Shown here: piece after piece, positions 24,521-32,931 of the stretch | How positions within the stretch are numbered: position 1 is the stretch's first letter | Layout of the letters: every line of letters starts with the position of its first letter | Assembly: GCA_046328715.1 (NCBI GenBank) | Contig: JAXLWB010000011.1 | Span: forward strand, 124,001 to 188,000 | Length of the DNA stretch: 64,000 bases | Direction: 5' to 3' | Source: JAXLWB01 sp046328715 | GTDB taxonomy: Bacteria > Chloroflexota > Anaerolineae > Caldilineales > Caldilineaceae | Notes under the pieces: model-generated | What the model was told of the DNA's origin: nothing | Databases searched by the model: none | Seen by the model: the letters and a program-made list of their open reading frames with translations, nothing else | Translations under genes and position numbers: made by a program

Positions 24521-26389
24521 TTATCTTACCCACAGCGGATCGTACTCATCCCACGCTGAATTACTTACATTCTTGACCAGCTTACCATCGGCGCTCATCA
24601 CGTAGACCTGCTTTAGCCCGGAACGGTTCGACCAGAAGGCGATCTGGCTGCCGTCGGGTGACCAGGTGGGGGATTTGTCCCATTCCCAGGTGTTGCGCAG
24701 GAGCGAGTGTTGCGACTCACCATCGGCCCCGATAAACCAAATGTCGTCACTGCCATCTTCCTGCGTGACGAAGACGATCGCCCCATTGACGGGCGACCAT
24801 TGTGGATCGTAGGCGATGCCGGTCAGTTTGGTCAAAGGGTGGGGTGGCCAGGCGTTGTCAAGCCGACCGATGTAGACCTGCGGCACTTTGTTCAACTCGG
24901 CATCGACAAAGACCTGAAATTCGCCATCCGGTGAGACACGATAGGCAGCCAAAAGGGCATTGAATTGCGCTAACAGTTGAGCATCCTCCAAACCGCCGAT
25001 GAACTGGCGATTGTTGCCGCTGCCATCCATGGCCCAGAAGCCAGGGCTGGCCTGATTGCTGGACTTAAAGACGATTTGGTTATGGTAGGATGCGAGGGCG
25101 GCGGGTGGCGCGGTGGTGGAGGGCGGGTTGGTTGGTTCACCAGTAGGAACTGCCTGTTCTGTGTTTTCAACGGTTGAGGTGATGAAGAGCGCAGTTTCCG
25201 GTAAAGGGGTGGCAGTAGCAGTGCCACAATCGGCAAGGTTACTGCGGGAGCGAGCGAGTGTGTTATCCCGAACCGGCAGGGCAGCCGCAGCGCTGTAGCG
25301 CTGTAAGGCCAGGCCACAGTCACCAGAGGCTCGGTAGCCATCACCAAGGCCGAGATAGGCTTGATAGAGCTTCTCAACCATGCCGCCTGCCAGATAATCT
25401 GCCTGTTGCTCATAGACGGGGCGCAGATTGGAGACAGCAGTGGCCCAGTCCTCTTGCTCTAGCGCTTGGGCACCGGTCAGGTAACGATTGAGCAGATCGG
25501 CGGCGTGGGCTGCCTCGTTGTTGTCTGGTTCAAGCTGAAGTGCTTGCTGAAAATCGCTATTGGCCTGGAGCAACTGCTGGCGATCGGGGTTGGCTGCCGT
25601 TAGCGCTCTGCTACCCGCTTGCATGTAAAGTTTTGCCAGTCGAGCGGTGAGCGGCGAGCCATCTTGCAGGCGAACGACGCCGAGCGCTCGTCCTTCTTCA
25701 TAGCTTTGGATGGCGTCGTCGAGATCGTTGCTCTGTTCTAACTGGGCGGCTTTGTCGAGTACTTGCGCGATCTGGATCTGCTGTCGGCACTGAAGGGTGC
25801 GGGCATTGAGGTCACGGTAGGTGCTGACTTCCACCAGCAATTCCTCAAAGCCTTTGAGCGCCCCAGCGCAATCCCCGCTCGATTGTAGGCTGACCGCCTC
25901 CTGGTAACGGTAGAGCAATTTGCGTGCCTTCTCCACACGGCCTAACGCCGACAGTGCTTTAGCATCGTTCGGGCTTTGACCCAGAATTCGCTCCAACCGT
26001 TCCTCGGCTGTGGCCAAATCATCGCTGGCCAGGGCTTGATTGGCCTCCACTAGCCAGATTGCATGAATCCGTTCTTGTTCCACCTGGGCAGTGCGCAATG
26101 CTGACTGGCGGTACATCAATGCGCCAGCCAACCAAACTGCGACAAAGACCGCCAGAACCAACACGGCTCGATCCACCCAAACCTGGTAGGGCAAAATCCA
26201 ACGCCGCGGACGCAAACGGATTTCCCCGTCCAACTTGGCTTTGATGCGCGCATCCTCAAGTGCCCTGCGCAAGATCGGCTGATCGGGTTGCTGCAACAAC
26301 AATTTTTCCAGCCCAAGGATAGCAGACTCCCATTCGCCACGTTGCAAATGGTTCATGGTTTGGGTGGTGAGTACTGAGTCAGAGGTCAT
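24521..26389 (-). CDS. Membrane protein with TPR-like repeats and PD40 beta-propeller
   Basis: This 622-residue protein has a cytosolic N-terminal TPR-like helix pair (about 10-55), a basic stretch (LRPRRWILPYQVW) and one membrane segment (about 75-95). A long TPR region follows (about 100-390: ALASDDLATAEERLERILGQ, LQLEPDNNEAAHAADLLNRY). After a Thr/Pro linker comes a C-terminal TolB/PD40 propeller with WSPVNGAIVFVT and WSPDGSQIAFWSNRSG. It probably scaffolds protein contacts outside the membrane. It closely matches the architecture of the 48170-50050 protein and lies downstream of a CpaE/TadZ-like gene. Function unknown. Confidence 0.85.
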   Translation of the reverse strand: MTSDSVLTTQTMNHLQRGEWESAILGLEKLLLQQPDQPILRRALEDARIKAKLDGEIRLRPRRWILPYQVWVDRAVLVLAVFVAVWLAGALMYRQSALRTAQVEQERIHAIWLVEANQALASDDLATAEERLERILGQSPNDAKALSALGRVEKARKLLYRYQEAVSLQSSGDCAGALKGFEELLVEVSTYRDLNARTLQCRQQIQIAQVLDKAAQLEQSNDLDDAIQSYEEGRALGVVRLQDGSPLTARLAKLYMQAGSRALTAANPDRQQLLQANSDFQQALQLEPDNNEAAHAADLLNRYLTGAQALEQEDWATAVSNLRPVYEQQADYLAGGMVEKLYQAYLGLGDGYRASGDCGLALQRYSAAAALPVRDNTLARSRSNLADCGTATATPLPETALFITSTVENTEQAVPTGEPTNPPSTTAPPAALASYHNQIVFKSSNQASPGFWAMDGSGNNRQFIGGLEDAQLLAQFNALLAAYRVSPDGEFQVFVDAELNKVPQVYIGRLDNAWPPHPLTKLTGIAYDPQWSPVNGAIVFVTQEDGSDDIWFIGADGESQHSLLRNTWEWDKSPTWSPDGSQIAFWSNRSGLKQVYVMSADGKLVKNVSNSAWDEYDPLWVR

Positions 26390-26391
26390 AA

Positions 26392-26465
26392 GATACGAAT
26401 TACGAGTTACGAATTGCGAATCAGGAATTGCGATTTAAGGCGTGAGCTCACGTAATTCGCAATTC
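26392..26465. repeat. ACGAATTACGAGTT-type repeats
   Basis: Tandem ACGAATTACGAGTTACGAAT followed by a complementary half (CGTAATTCGCAATTCGC) fill the gap between the CpaE-like and TPR/PD40 genes. Confidence 0.6.
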
Positions 26466-26471
26466 GCCTGT

Positions 26472-27722
26472 TTACACCTGAATTGCCTGGCTACCACGCA
26501 GCCAACGTTGGAGCGGGTTGCCGCGCAGTACGTCTCGATTGAGTGAGGGTTGTTGTGCCTGTTGGATATCCTGCATCAAGCGTCGAGCTAGACTTTGTAT
26601 GGAGCGGCTCACTGCACTCTTGGGATAGGCACTGACAAAGGGAATGCCCCGGTTGACCGAGTGGCTGAGCAGTGGTTGGTCGTCCGGGATGGTATGTTGA
26701 ATCGGCAGGCGCAGACGACGTTCGATCTCGCTGCGGGCAATGGCAGGTCGCATGGTGGCACGGTTGAGCGTGAGCCAAAGTTTGCTTTCCGCATAGCGCC
26801 GTTCACGCAACTGTTCGACCAGGTGTTGGGTGCGGTTGAGCGAACTCATTTCGGGCAGCATCGGGATGACAATGCGGTCGGCTGCGTCGAGAATAGCAAA
26901 GGAGAGGGCGTCGCTGGGTACGCCAACATCGACCAGCACCCAATCTGCATTGCGTTTGAGTTGCACCAGAATCTGTTGCATTTGTGCAGGGGTCATTGGC
27001 GTCTTCAATGTGCCAGGGGCAGGTGCTTGCAGGATACGTAATCCAGAAACATGCAGCGCTAACACCTGGTTGAGCAGTGCCTCATCAAAGCGCGGAAGAT
27101 GCTCAACCAGATCGCCGAAGTGCGTCAGGTCGAGCAGATTGAGCAAGGTCGGCAGCGCTGGCGCGTTGAAATTGGCATCGACCAAGAAGACGGCCTGGCG
27201 GGTGAGCGAACGTAAGGCCAACCCACTGTTGACCAGCAGATTGCTGCAGCCGGTGCCCCCCTTGGCACTGCAAAAAGCAACGATGCGGCCACGCGCCACC
27301 ACTTTTTGTGGAACATTCTCCTGTACGTTCTGCTCATGTAGGAGCAACTGGCTAAAGGTGGCGACTAGGTCTTCGCTGACGAGCGGTTTGTTGACAAAGC
27401 CACGCGCCCCTGCCAACACGGTGCGTCGGGCCTGTTCAACGTTGCCGCCCTCAATCAGCGTCAGAATTGGCGTGTCGCCCAATTCGCTGGTCAGTTGGCG
27501 GATCAGGGCGGCACTATCATTGTCGCCTAGTGCATTGTCAAGCAGGATCAGATGAGGTGCAATGTCGCGAGCGCGTACCACTGCCAGTTCGGGCTGAGCG
27601 ACCCAGTCAACCTTGTAGTGGTCAATATGGCTGACAAGCGCCGCTTCCAACTCCTGGCGCGTCGGTTCAGATTCTCCTACTAACAGAATGCGCATCGTCT
27701 CGTCGATCCCGACCTGTGCCAT
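26472..27722 (-). CDS. CpaE/TadZ-like protein: pseudo-receiver plus MinD/ParA-type ATPase
   Basis: This 416-residue protein starts with a receiver-like domain (about 10-125: MRILLVGESEPTRQ, LILLDNALGD, GARGFVNKPL) in which the usual N-terminal acidic pair is absent. A MinD/ParA-type ATPase follows (about 145-390) with SAKGGTGCSNLLVNSG. The second Lys of KGGxGK is Cys, as CpaE/TadZ proteins also deviate there. Such proteins localise Flp/Tad pilus machinery at the pole. No tad genes are nearby except the TPR/PD40 gene downstream. The ATG at 27722 has AGGAG at 6 bases; one at 27728 is too close to that box. Confidence 0.85.
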   Translation of the reverse strand: MAQVGIDETMRILLVGESEPTRQELEAALVSHIDHYKVDWVAQPELAVVRARDIAPHLILLDNALGDNDSAALIRQLTSELGDTPILTLIEGGNVEQARRTVLAGARGFVNKPLVSEDLVATFSQLLLHEQNVQENVPQKVVARGRIVAFCSAKGGTGCSNLLVNSGLALRSLTRQAVFLVDANFNAPALPTLLNLLDLTHFGDLVEHLPRFDEALLNQVLALHVSGLRILQAPAPGTLKTPMTPAQMQQILVQLKRNADWVLVDVGVPSDALSFAILDAADRIVIPMLPEMSSLNRTQHLVEQLRERRYAESKLWLTLNRATMRPAIARSEIERRLRLPIQHTIPDDQPLLSHSVNRGIPFVSAYPKSAVSRSIQSLARRLMQDIQQAQQPSLNRDVLRGNPLQRWLRGSQAIQV

Positions 27723-27949
27723 AACCATCTCCTGGTTCGTAATCCAAATTCAGAACAATTTAACCTACACTGTCGTCATATCCTTGCAGTTGCCACTCAG
27801 CAACACTTTTTACGGTATAAAAGTGTTACTGAATGAAGAGCATCAGTATATGTACAGATACTTGCATGAAACGTGATAAAATAGTTTTTAGGAAAGAAAT
27901 GTTGCCCTGAAAGTCGATGCGAAAATTGTCTAATTGAGGATACTGTACT

Positions 27950-29755
27950 ATGTTGCGATTGACAAACAAACAAGCTAACCAAGTGCAAAAATGCGTTTCA
28001 GGCGCAGCAAAAACGCATTTTGCCCTTGCGAAATTCCACTCTTATTTTCCTCGTGCCACAAAGTTTGGTTTGATTGTGGCTTTGTTGTTGAGTCTGCTTC
28101 CCGGAGCATTGTTGGCACAGGATAATGGTCCGGTGAGCGCCGCTCAATCGGATCCAGCCTGGCAGGCCAGCTATTGGAACAATCTTACACTGAGTGGGGA
28201 TCCCGTGTTGCAGCGGCAGGATGCTGAGATTAACTTTGATTGGGGTGTAGGGTCGCCCGACGCAGCGGTGCCTGCCAATCGCTTTTCGGCTCGCTGGACC
28301 CGCTATATTCTATTTGATCAGGCTGAATATGAATTTCGTATTTCTAGCGATGACGGGATTCGCCTTTACATTGATGATCAACTGCTGATCAGCAAGTGGT
28401 TCGATCATGGCCTGCGCACCTGGACCATCCGAAAGGCACTTAGTGCAGGACATCATCTGTTGCGCGTGGAGTATTACGATAATCTTGGCGCAGCAGCAGC
28501 AAAAGTATCCTGGCAAAAGGCGGCAGGACCTGGCGCCCCCTCGCCTGATACTGTGAATTGGCGAGGTGAATATTACAACAATCGTGATCTGAGCGGGACA
28601 CCTGCCTTGGTGCGCGACGATGCGACGCTCAATTTCAACTGGTACTATGATTCGCCAGCCCCCGGTCAGGTAAGTCGCGACAACTTCTCGGTGCGTTGGA
28701 CTCGTTCACTGCGTTTTGACCCAGGCAACTATCGCTTCCGCGTGACTGTGGATGACGGTGTGCGCCTTTTTGTCAACAATGCCAAAATCATCGAGCAGTG
28801 GAAAGACCAGCCGGCCACGACTTACGAGGCGATCATCTATCTGCCAGGGGGGCCGATTCCGCTGCGGGTTGAATATTACGAGGGTGGCGGCGAATCGTTG
28901 ATCAACGTCACTTGGGAGCGGGTCAGCGGCAACGTCAACCCGACACCCACCTGGACGCCGATTCCATCTGCCGGGCCAACCGCGACACCGACGCCCATCG
29001 CCTGGTCGCCGGGGACGATTAGTAATCCAGGCCAACCCTTCACCCCCAGCCAGGGCGATCCCGCGTGGAACGGAGAGTACTTTAACAATCCCGACTTGGC
29101 GGCTCCTGTGACCTTTACACGCGGTGACGGCTCGATTGATTTTGATTGGGGGAATGGCTCGCCCGGTAACGGCCTGAACAGTGATAATTTCTCGGTGCGG
29201 TGGACGCGCACAATTCGTTTCCCGCAAGGACGGTATCGTTTCCGCACCGAAACGGACGATGGTGTGCGACTCTACATCGATGGTTCCCTGGTGATTGACC
29301 AGTGGCGCGAACAGGGGCGGACTGCCTATACGGCTGAACGAGATTTAAGCGAAGGCAATCACACGATTCGCATGGAATACTTCGAGCGCAGTGGTAGCGC
29401 CTTTGCTAAGTTGGAACTGTTTACGGTTGTTACCAACCGCGTTGGCAATATCATTACCTGTGTGCCGCCACAGCCCAAGAATTACGCCTGGATCTGGATC
29501 TATCGACTGGATGGCAACAATCAGTGGGTTAAAATCGGCAAAGGGATTGGCTCGATCAACGCCACCGGTTACTTGAAGATCGATGGCTTACCGGTGGACG
29601 TGGGACGCTTTGGTGAAAAAGGCGAACCCTACCGCATCGAACAGGTGGTCAACAACAAAGTCGTACAGTCGGTCGGCAACTATCAGGCTGGCGAACCGAT
29701 CTGGCTGTTGCGCCCCGAAGCAGATAACTACACGCCGTGGGGTTGCCCGCGGTAG
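27950..29755 (+). CDS. Secreted protein with three PA14 domains
   Basis: This 601-residue protein has an unusually long basic N-terminus and then a signal helix (FGLIVALLLSLLPGALLAQ, about 39-57). Three PA14 beta-barrels follow (about 65-195, 200-330 and 365-495), each with the FxWGxGSP or NWYYDSP strand, an RWTR motif and DDGxRLYID/FVN. A Thr/Pro linker separates the second and third. PA14 domains bind carbohydrates, often in glycosidases and adhesins. A 110-residue C-terminal region with a Cys near ITCVPPQP and at the end (WGCPR) is not recognised and may be disulphide-linked. No catalytic domain is visible, so adhesion or glycan binding is the best inference. Confidence 0.88.
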   Translation: MLRLTNKQANQVQKCVSGAAKTHFALAKFHSYFPRATKFGLIVALLLSLLPGALLAQDNGPVSAAQSDPAWQASYWNNLTLSGDPVLQRQDAEINFDWGVGSPDAAVPANRFSARWTRYILFDQAEYEFRISSDDGIRLYIDDQLLISKWFDHGLRTWTIRKALSAGHHLLRVEYYDNLGAAAAKVSWQKAAGPGAPSPDTVNWRGEYYNNRDLSGTPALVRDDATLNFNWYYDSPAPGQVSRDNFSVRWTRSLRFDPGNYRFRVTVDDGVRLFVNNAKIIEQWKDQPATTYEAIIYLPGGPIPLRVEYYEGGGESLINVTWERVSGNVNPTPTWTPIPSAGPTATPTPIAWSPGTISNPGQPFTPSQGDPAWNGEYFNNPDLAAPVTFTRGDGSIDFDWGNGSPGNGLNSDNFSVRWTRTIRFPQGRYRFRTETDDGVRLYIDGSLVIDQWREQGRTAYTAERDLSEGNHTIRMEYFERSGSAFAKLELFTVVTNRVGNIITCVPPQPKNYAWIWIYRLDGNNQWVKIGKGIGSINATGYLKIDGLPVDVGRFGEKGEPYRIEQVVNNKVVQSVGNYQAGEPIWLLRPEADNYTPWGCPR

Positions 29756-29760
29756 CTTTT

Positions 29761-29821
29761 GTTCAGAGTCGTCAGCATAAGCGTCGTGACATTCTGTATG
29801 CTTATGCTGACGACTCTGAAC
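29761..29821 (+). terminator. Perfect 21-bp inverted repeat after the PA14 gene
   Basis: Arms 29761-29781 and 29801-29821 are perfectly complementary and begin five bases after the stop. It probably ends transcription. The remaining roughly 250 bases to the next gene are AT-rich with no gene seen. Confidence 0.75.
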
Positions 29822-30079
29822 CTGAGTTGTCGCATCATTGCGAATATCTGTATCGACTTTATTGCACACAAGGGTAGAATAGAGCTTCGATTCTTAAAGT
29901 TGTGGTACAATCCTCTTCCTGAAACGAAAGAATTTCAACTCCTATCGATGTACATACAACAAAAGAAAATATCGACTCGCCCATGTCTTGCAAAAATCTG
30001 ACCTGTGGGGCTTTTGTTCACTCTGCTAGTCGATCTATTATCCTAGAATGATGACTTCAATAGACAACGTCCCACTCGT

Positions 30080-32920
30080 ATGCAGATAAAACTCTTTGGG
30101 ACACCCACCATCCTGCGGGATGAAAAAGCTGTTTCTGGCTTTATCTCTAACAAAACATCCGCTTTGTTCTATTATCTGGTTGCCAAGGCAGAGGTACATA
30201 CGCGTACTGCGCTGGCGACGCTGCTGTGGGATCAATGGTCTGATGCAGATGCCAAGCGTAACCTACGCACCTCGCTCCACAATCTACGCCAATTGTTTGC
30301 ACCCTTTATCGCAATTGATCACCAAACGATTGCGTTTCCTCGCCATCCGGAGCTAACGGTCGATTGTTGGCAATTCGACGATGCCTGGCAAGTGGCTCAG
30401 AAATTAACTAAGGGATCGTCAGCCTGGTCTACGACCCTTGCCGGCGTTGTTGATCTATATAACAACGGTTTTATGATTGGATTCTCTGCACCAAGCGAAC
30501 CCTATGAAGAATGGATGCGCGAGAGTCGCTTGCACTATCGTTCCTGTTATCTTGAAGCATTAGGTAGATTGGTTGAAGATGCAATTGTGCAAAAGATTTA
30601 TCCGCTTGGCATTACGTATGTGCGCTTGCTACTGCGTGAGGATCCACTCTGCGAGGCTGCGCATCGGCAGCTTATGCTCCTGCTCACCCAGACCGGTCAA
30701 CCACAGGCTGCTCTCGCCCAATTTGATCTGCTGGAAGAGTTACTGGAACAGGAACTCAATGTTTCGCCCAGCGATGAAAGTTTTGAACTCCGTCAACAGA
30801 TCCTCGCGGGCAAGTTTGATCTGCCTGGTAATCCCATCTCCTTGCCAGTAGGCGAGAGACATATCAAGCATAACTTGCCAATCGCACGGCTGCCAGTGAT
30901 CGGACGGGATGAAGAGAGTAGAGTTCTCCTTGACTTGCTTCAGAAGCGATCAACCCGTTTGATCACGCTAACCGGACCAGGAGGTGTCGGCAAAACCCGG
31001 CTGGCGTTGCATGTTGGACAACTACTTCTCGATCAGATGTTGTTTGCGCCGTTACAAGGTTTGGCCTTCCCGGATGGCATCTATTTTGTGTCATTGGAAG
31101 GACTAGCGCCCACGGTTGAGCTTGCCTCGCTGCTGTCAGGTGCGGTAGTGGATGCCCTGCAAATTCCGCAATCGCGTGAGGAGTCCACCTTTACGCAATT
31201 GGTGAACGTCCTGCGTAACAAACGCGCTTTGTTGATTTTGGATAACTTTGAACATCTCTTGGCTGCTGCCTCCTGGCTTGTTGCGTTGCTGGACCAAACA
31301 GAGCAGCTTTGTCTAGTGGTTACCTCTCAGAAACGCTTGAATGTGCGTGGCGAGCAGGTTTTCGCACTACGTGGGTTGACGGTAACGCCTTTTCTCGAAG
31401 AAACGAGCGCGTTTAATGCACAGCACCTAATCCAGCATGCCGCCACCACCGGCGTTGCACTGTTCCTACAAATGGCGCGCATGTTTCATGCCAATTTTGC
31501 TCCTAGCGATGAAGATGCAGTTGCGATTCAGCAAATCTGCCGTTTGGTCGAAGGCTTGCCGCTTGGAATCGAGTTGGCCGCTGCCTGGACGCAGACGCTT
31601 TCGTGTGCGGAAATTGCCGAAGAGCTGCAAAAAAGTTTTGATTTTCTGGCTGGTGGCCCTATCGATCTGCCAGAACGACATCGTAGCCTGCGCGCCATCT
31701 TCGATTATTCTTGGTATCTGCTTGAGCCGACGGAGCAAAAGATTTTGGCACGACTCTCCTGCCTACGTGGCAGTTTTACGCGCGAGGCTGCGCTACAGAT
31801 CAGCGGTGCCTCTTTGCATCAACTGGCGAGCTTGATGGATCGGACGCTCATCAAACGGGACGAAAGCCAGGCAAGTGGCCCGTACGCACCGAAAATTCGC
31901 TATATTCTGCTGGAGACTGTGCGCCAGTTTGCGGCAGAACAGTTGGCACTACGTGGCGAAGACTACGCCACACAGCAACGTCACGCCGATTTTTTTACGC
32001 TGCTTTTAGCTCGCCACCTGCCCGATCTACTTGGAGGGAAACAGCGCGAGGCAGTATACGAAATTCAGTCGCACATCGAAAATATCCGGCTAGCCTGGCA
32101 GTGGTGTGAAGCAAACCTCCCTACGGACCCTTCTCTGATTGCGTACGTGGCGCGCAGTTTGGATGCACTCTTTCACTTCTGGGATACGCGCAGTAATTTC
32201 CAGGAAGGTGAGGCTGCTTTTGCGCGTATGGCAAAAGTAGCGCGCTTGATGCAGCAGGATCGGGAACAATTTGTGCTTGTGTATGCCAAACTCATCGCAC
32301 GTCAGGGCTGGTTTGCCTTTCATAGGAGCGATCCAAACGCACAATCCCTGCTGTTACGCAGCCTGGAATCCTTGCAAGGGATGAACGAAGAAAAGGAACA
32401 GATTTTTCCTTTGAATTACCTCGGTGCAATCAGTTATCATCGGGGTGAACATGCTGCTGCAAAAAACTACCTCACAAAATCGCTGGCCTTAACCCAGCAC
32501 CTTAATGACCAGCTCGGCGAAAGCATTGCGCTCAATATTCTGGGACAAATTGCAATTCAAAATGGGGAATTAGCTGAGGCAGAGCGCCTCTGTGAAGCTG
32601 CAATTGCCCTGAAACGAACGGTGGGTGATCAACGTGGATTGATCTTTTCGCTGGCCAATCTAGGGCGAATTGCCTTGGCCAATGCCAATTACCCAGCCGC
32701 TTTGCGCTATTTTGAAGAGAGCCAAACTGTCTGCGTGGAAATGGGCGATCAACGTGGCCAAGCTTTTGCCCTGCGCAACCTGGGTGATACTTTCGTTCAG
32801 CTTGACAATCCGGTTGCCGCACGCCAACACTATGCTGCCAGTCTGGAGATCTATCAAAGGATCGGTAGTCTGTACGAAGCCCAAGAAACGCAGGCAAAAC
32901 AGGATGGGCTTACTCCATAG
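30080..32920 (+). CDS. SARP/BTAD regulator with NTPase and TPR domains (AfsR/MalT-like)
   Basis: This 946-residue protein begins with an OmpR-type winged helix (MQIKLFGTPTILRDEKAV, RNLRTSLHNLRQLF; about 1-95) and a bacterial transcriptional activator domain (about 100-250). An NB-ARC-type NTPase follows with P-loop TLTGPGGVGKTRLA (about 297-310), Walker B RALLILDNFEHLL and LVEGLPLGIELAAAW. TPR repeats then occupy about 730-946 (GEHAAAKNYLTKSLALTQHL and later). It is a signal-integrating transcription factor in which ATP hydrolysis and TPR ligands control DNA binding. It ends 11 bases before the tandem-cyclase gene, so both are likely one transcript. Confidence 0.9.
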   Translation: MQIKLFGTPTILRDEKAVSGFISNKTSALFYYLVAKAEVHTRTALATLLWDQWSDADAKRNLRTSLHNLRQLFAPFIAIDHQTIAFPRHPELTVDCWQFDDAWQVAQKLTKGSSAWSTTLAGVVDLYNNGFMIGFSAPSEPYEEWMRESRLHYRSCYLEALGRLVEDAIVQKIYPLGITYVRLLLREDPLCEAAHRQLMLLLTQTGQPQAALAQFDLLEELLEQELNVSPSDESFELRQQILAGKFDLPGNPISLPVGERHIKHNLPIARLPVIGRDEESRVLLDLLQKRSTRLITLTGPGGVGKTRLALHVGQLLLDQMLFAPLQGLAFPDGIYFVSLEGLAPTVELASLLSGAVVDALQIPQSREESTFTQLVNVLRNKRALLILDNFEHLLAAASWLVALLDQTEQLCLVVTSQKRLNVRGEQVFALRGLTVTPFLEETSAFNAQHLIQHAATTGVALFLQMARMFHANFAPSDEDAVAIQQICRLVEGLPLGIELAAAWTQTLSCAEIAEELQKSFDFLAGGPIDLPERHRSLRAIFDYSWYLLEPTEQKILARLSCLRGSFTREAALQISGASLHQLASLMDRTLIKRDESQASGPYAPKIRYILLETVRQFAAEQLALRGEDYATQQRHADFFTLLLARHLPDLLGGKQREAVYEIQSHIENIRLAWQWCEANLPTDPSLIAYVARSLDALFHFWDTRSNFQEGEAAFARMAKVARLMQQDREQFVLVYAKLIARQGWFAFHRSDPNAQSLLLRSLESLQGMNEEKEQIFPLNYLGAISYHRGEHAAAKNYLTKSLALTQHLNDQLGESIALNILGQIAIQNGELAEAERLCEAAIALKRTVGDQRGLIFSLANLGRIALANANYPAALRYFEESQTVCVEMGDQRGQAFALRNLGDTFVQLDNPVAARQHYAASLEIYQRIGSLYEAQETQAKQDGLTP

Positions 32921-32931
32921 CGTAGCCTATC

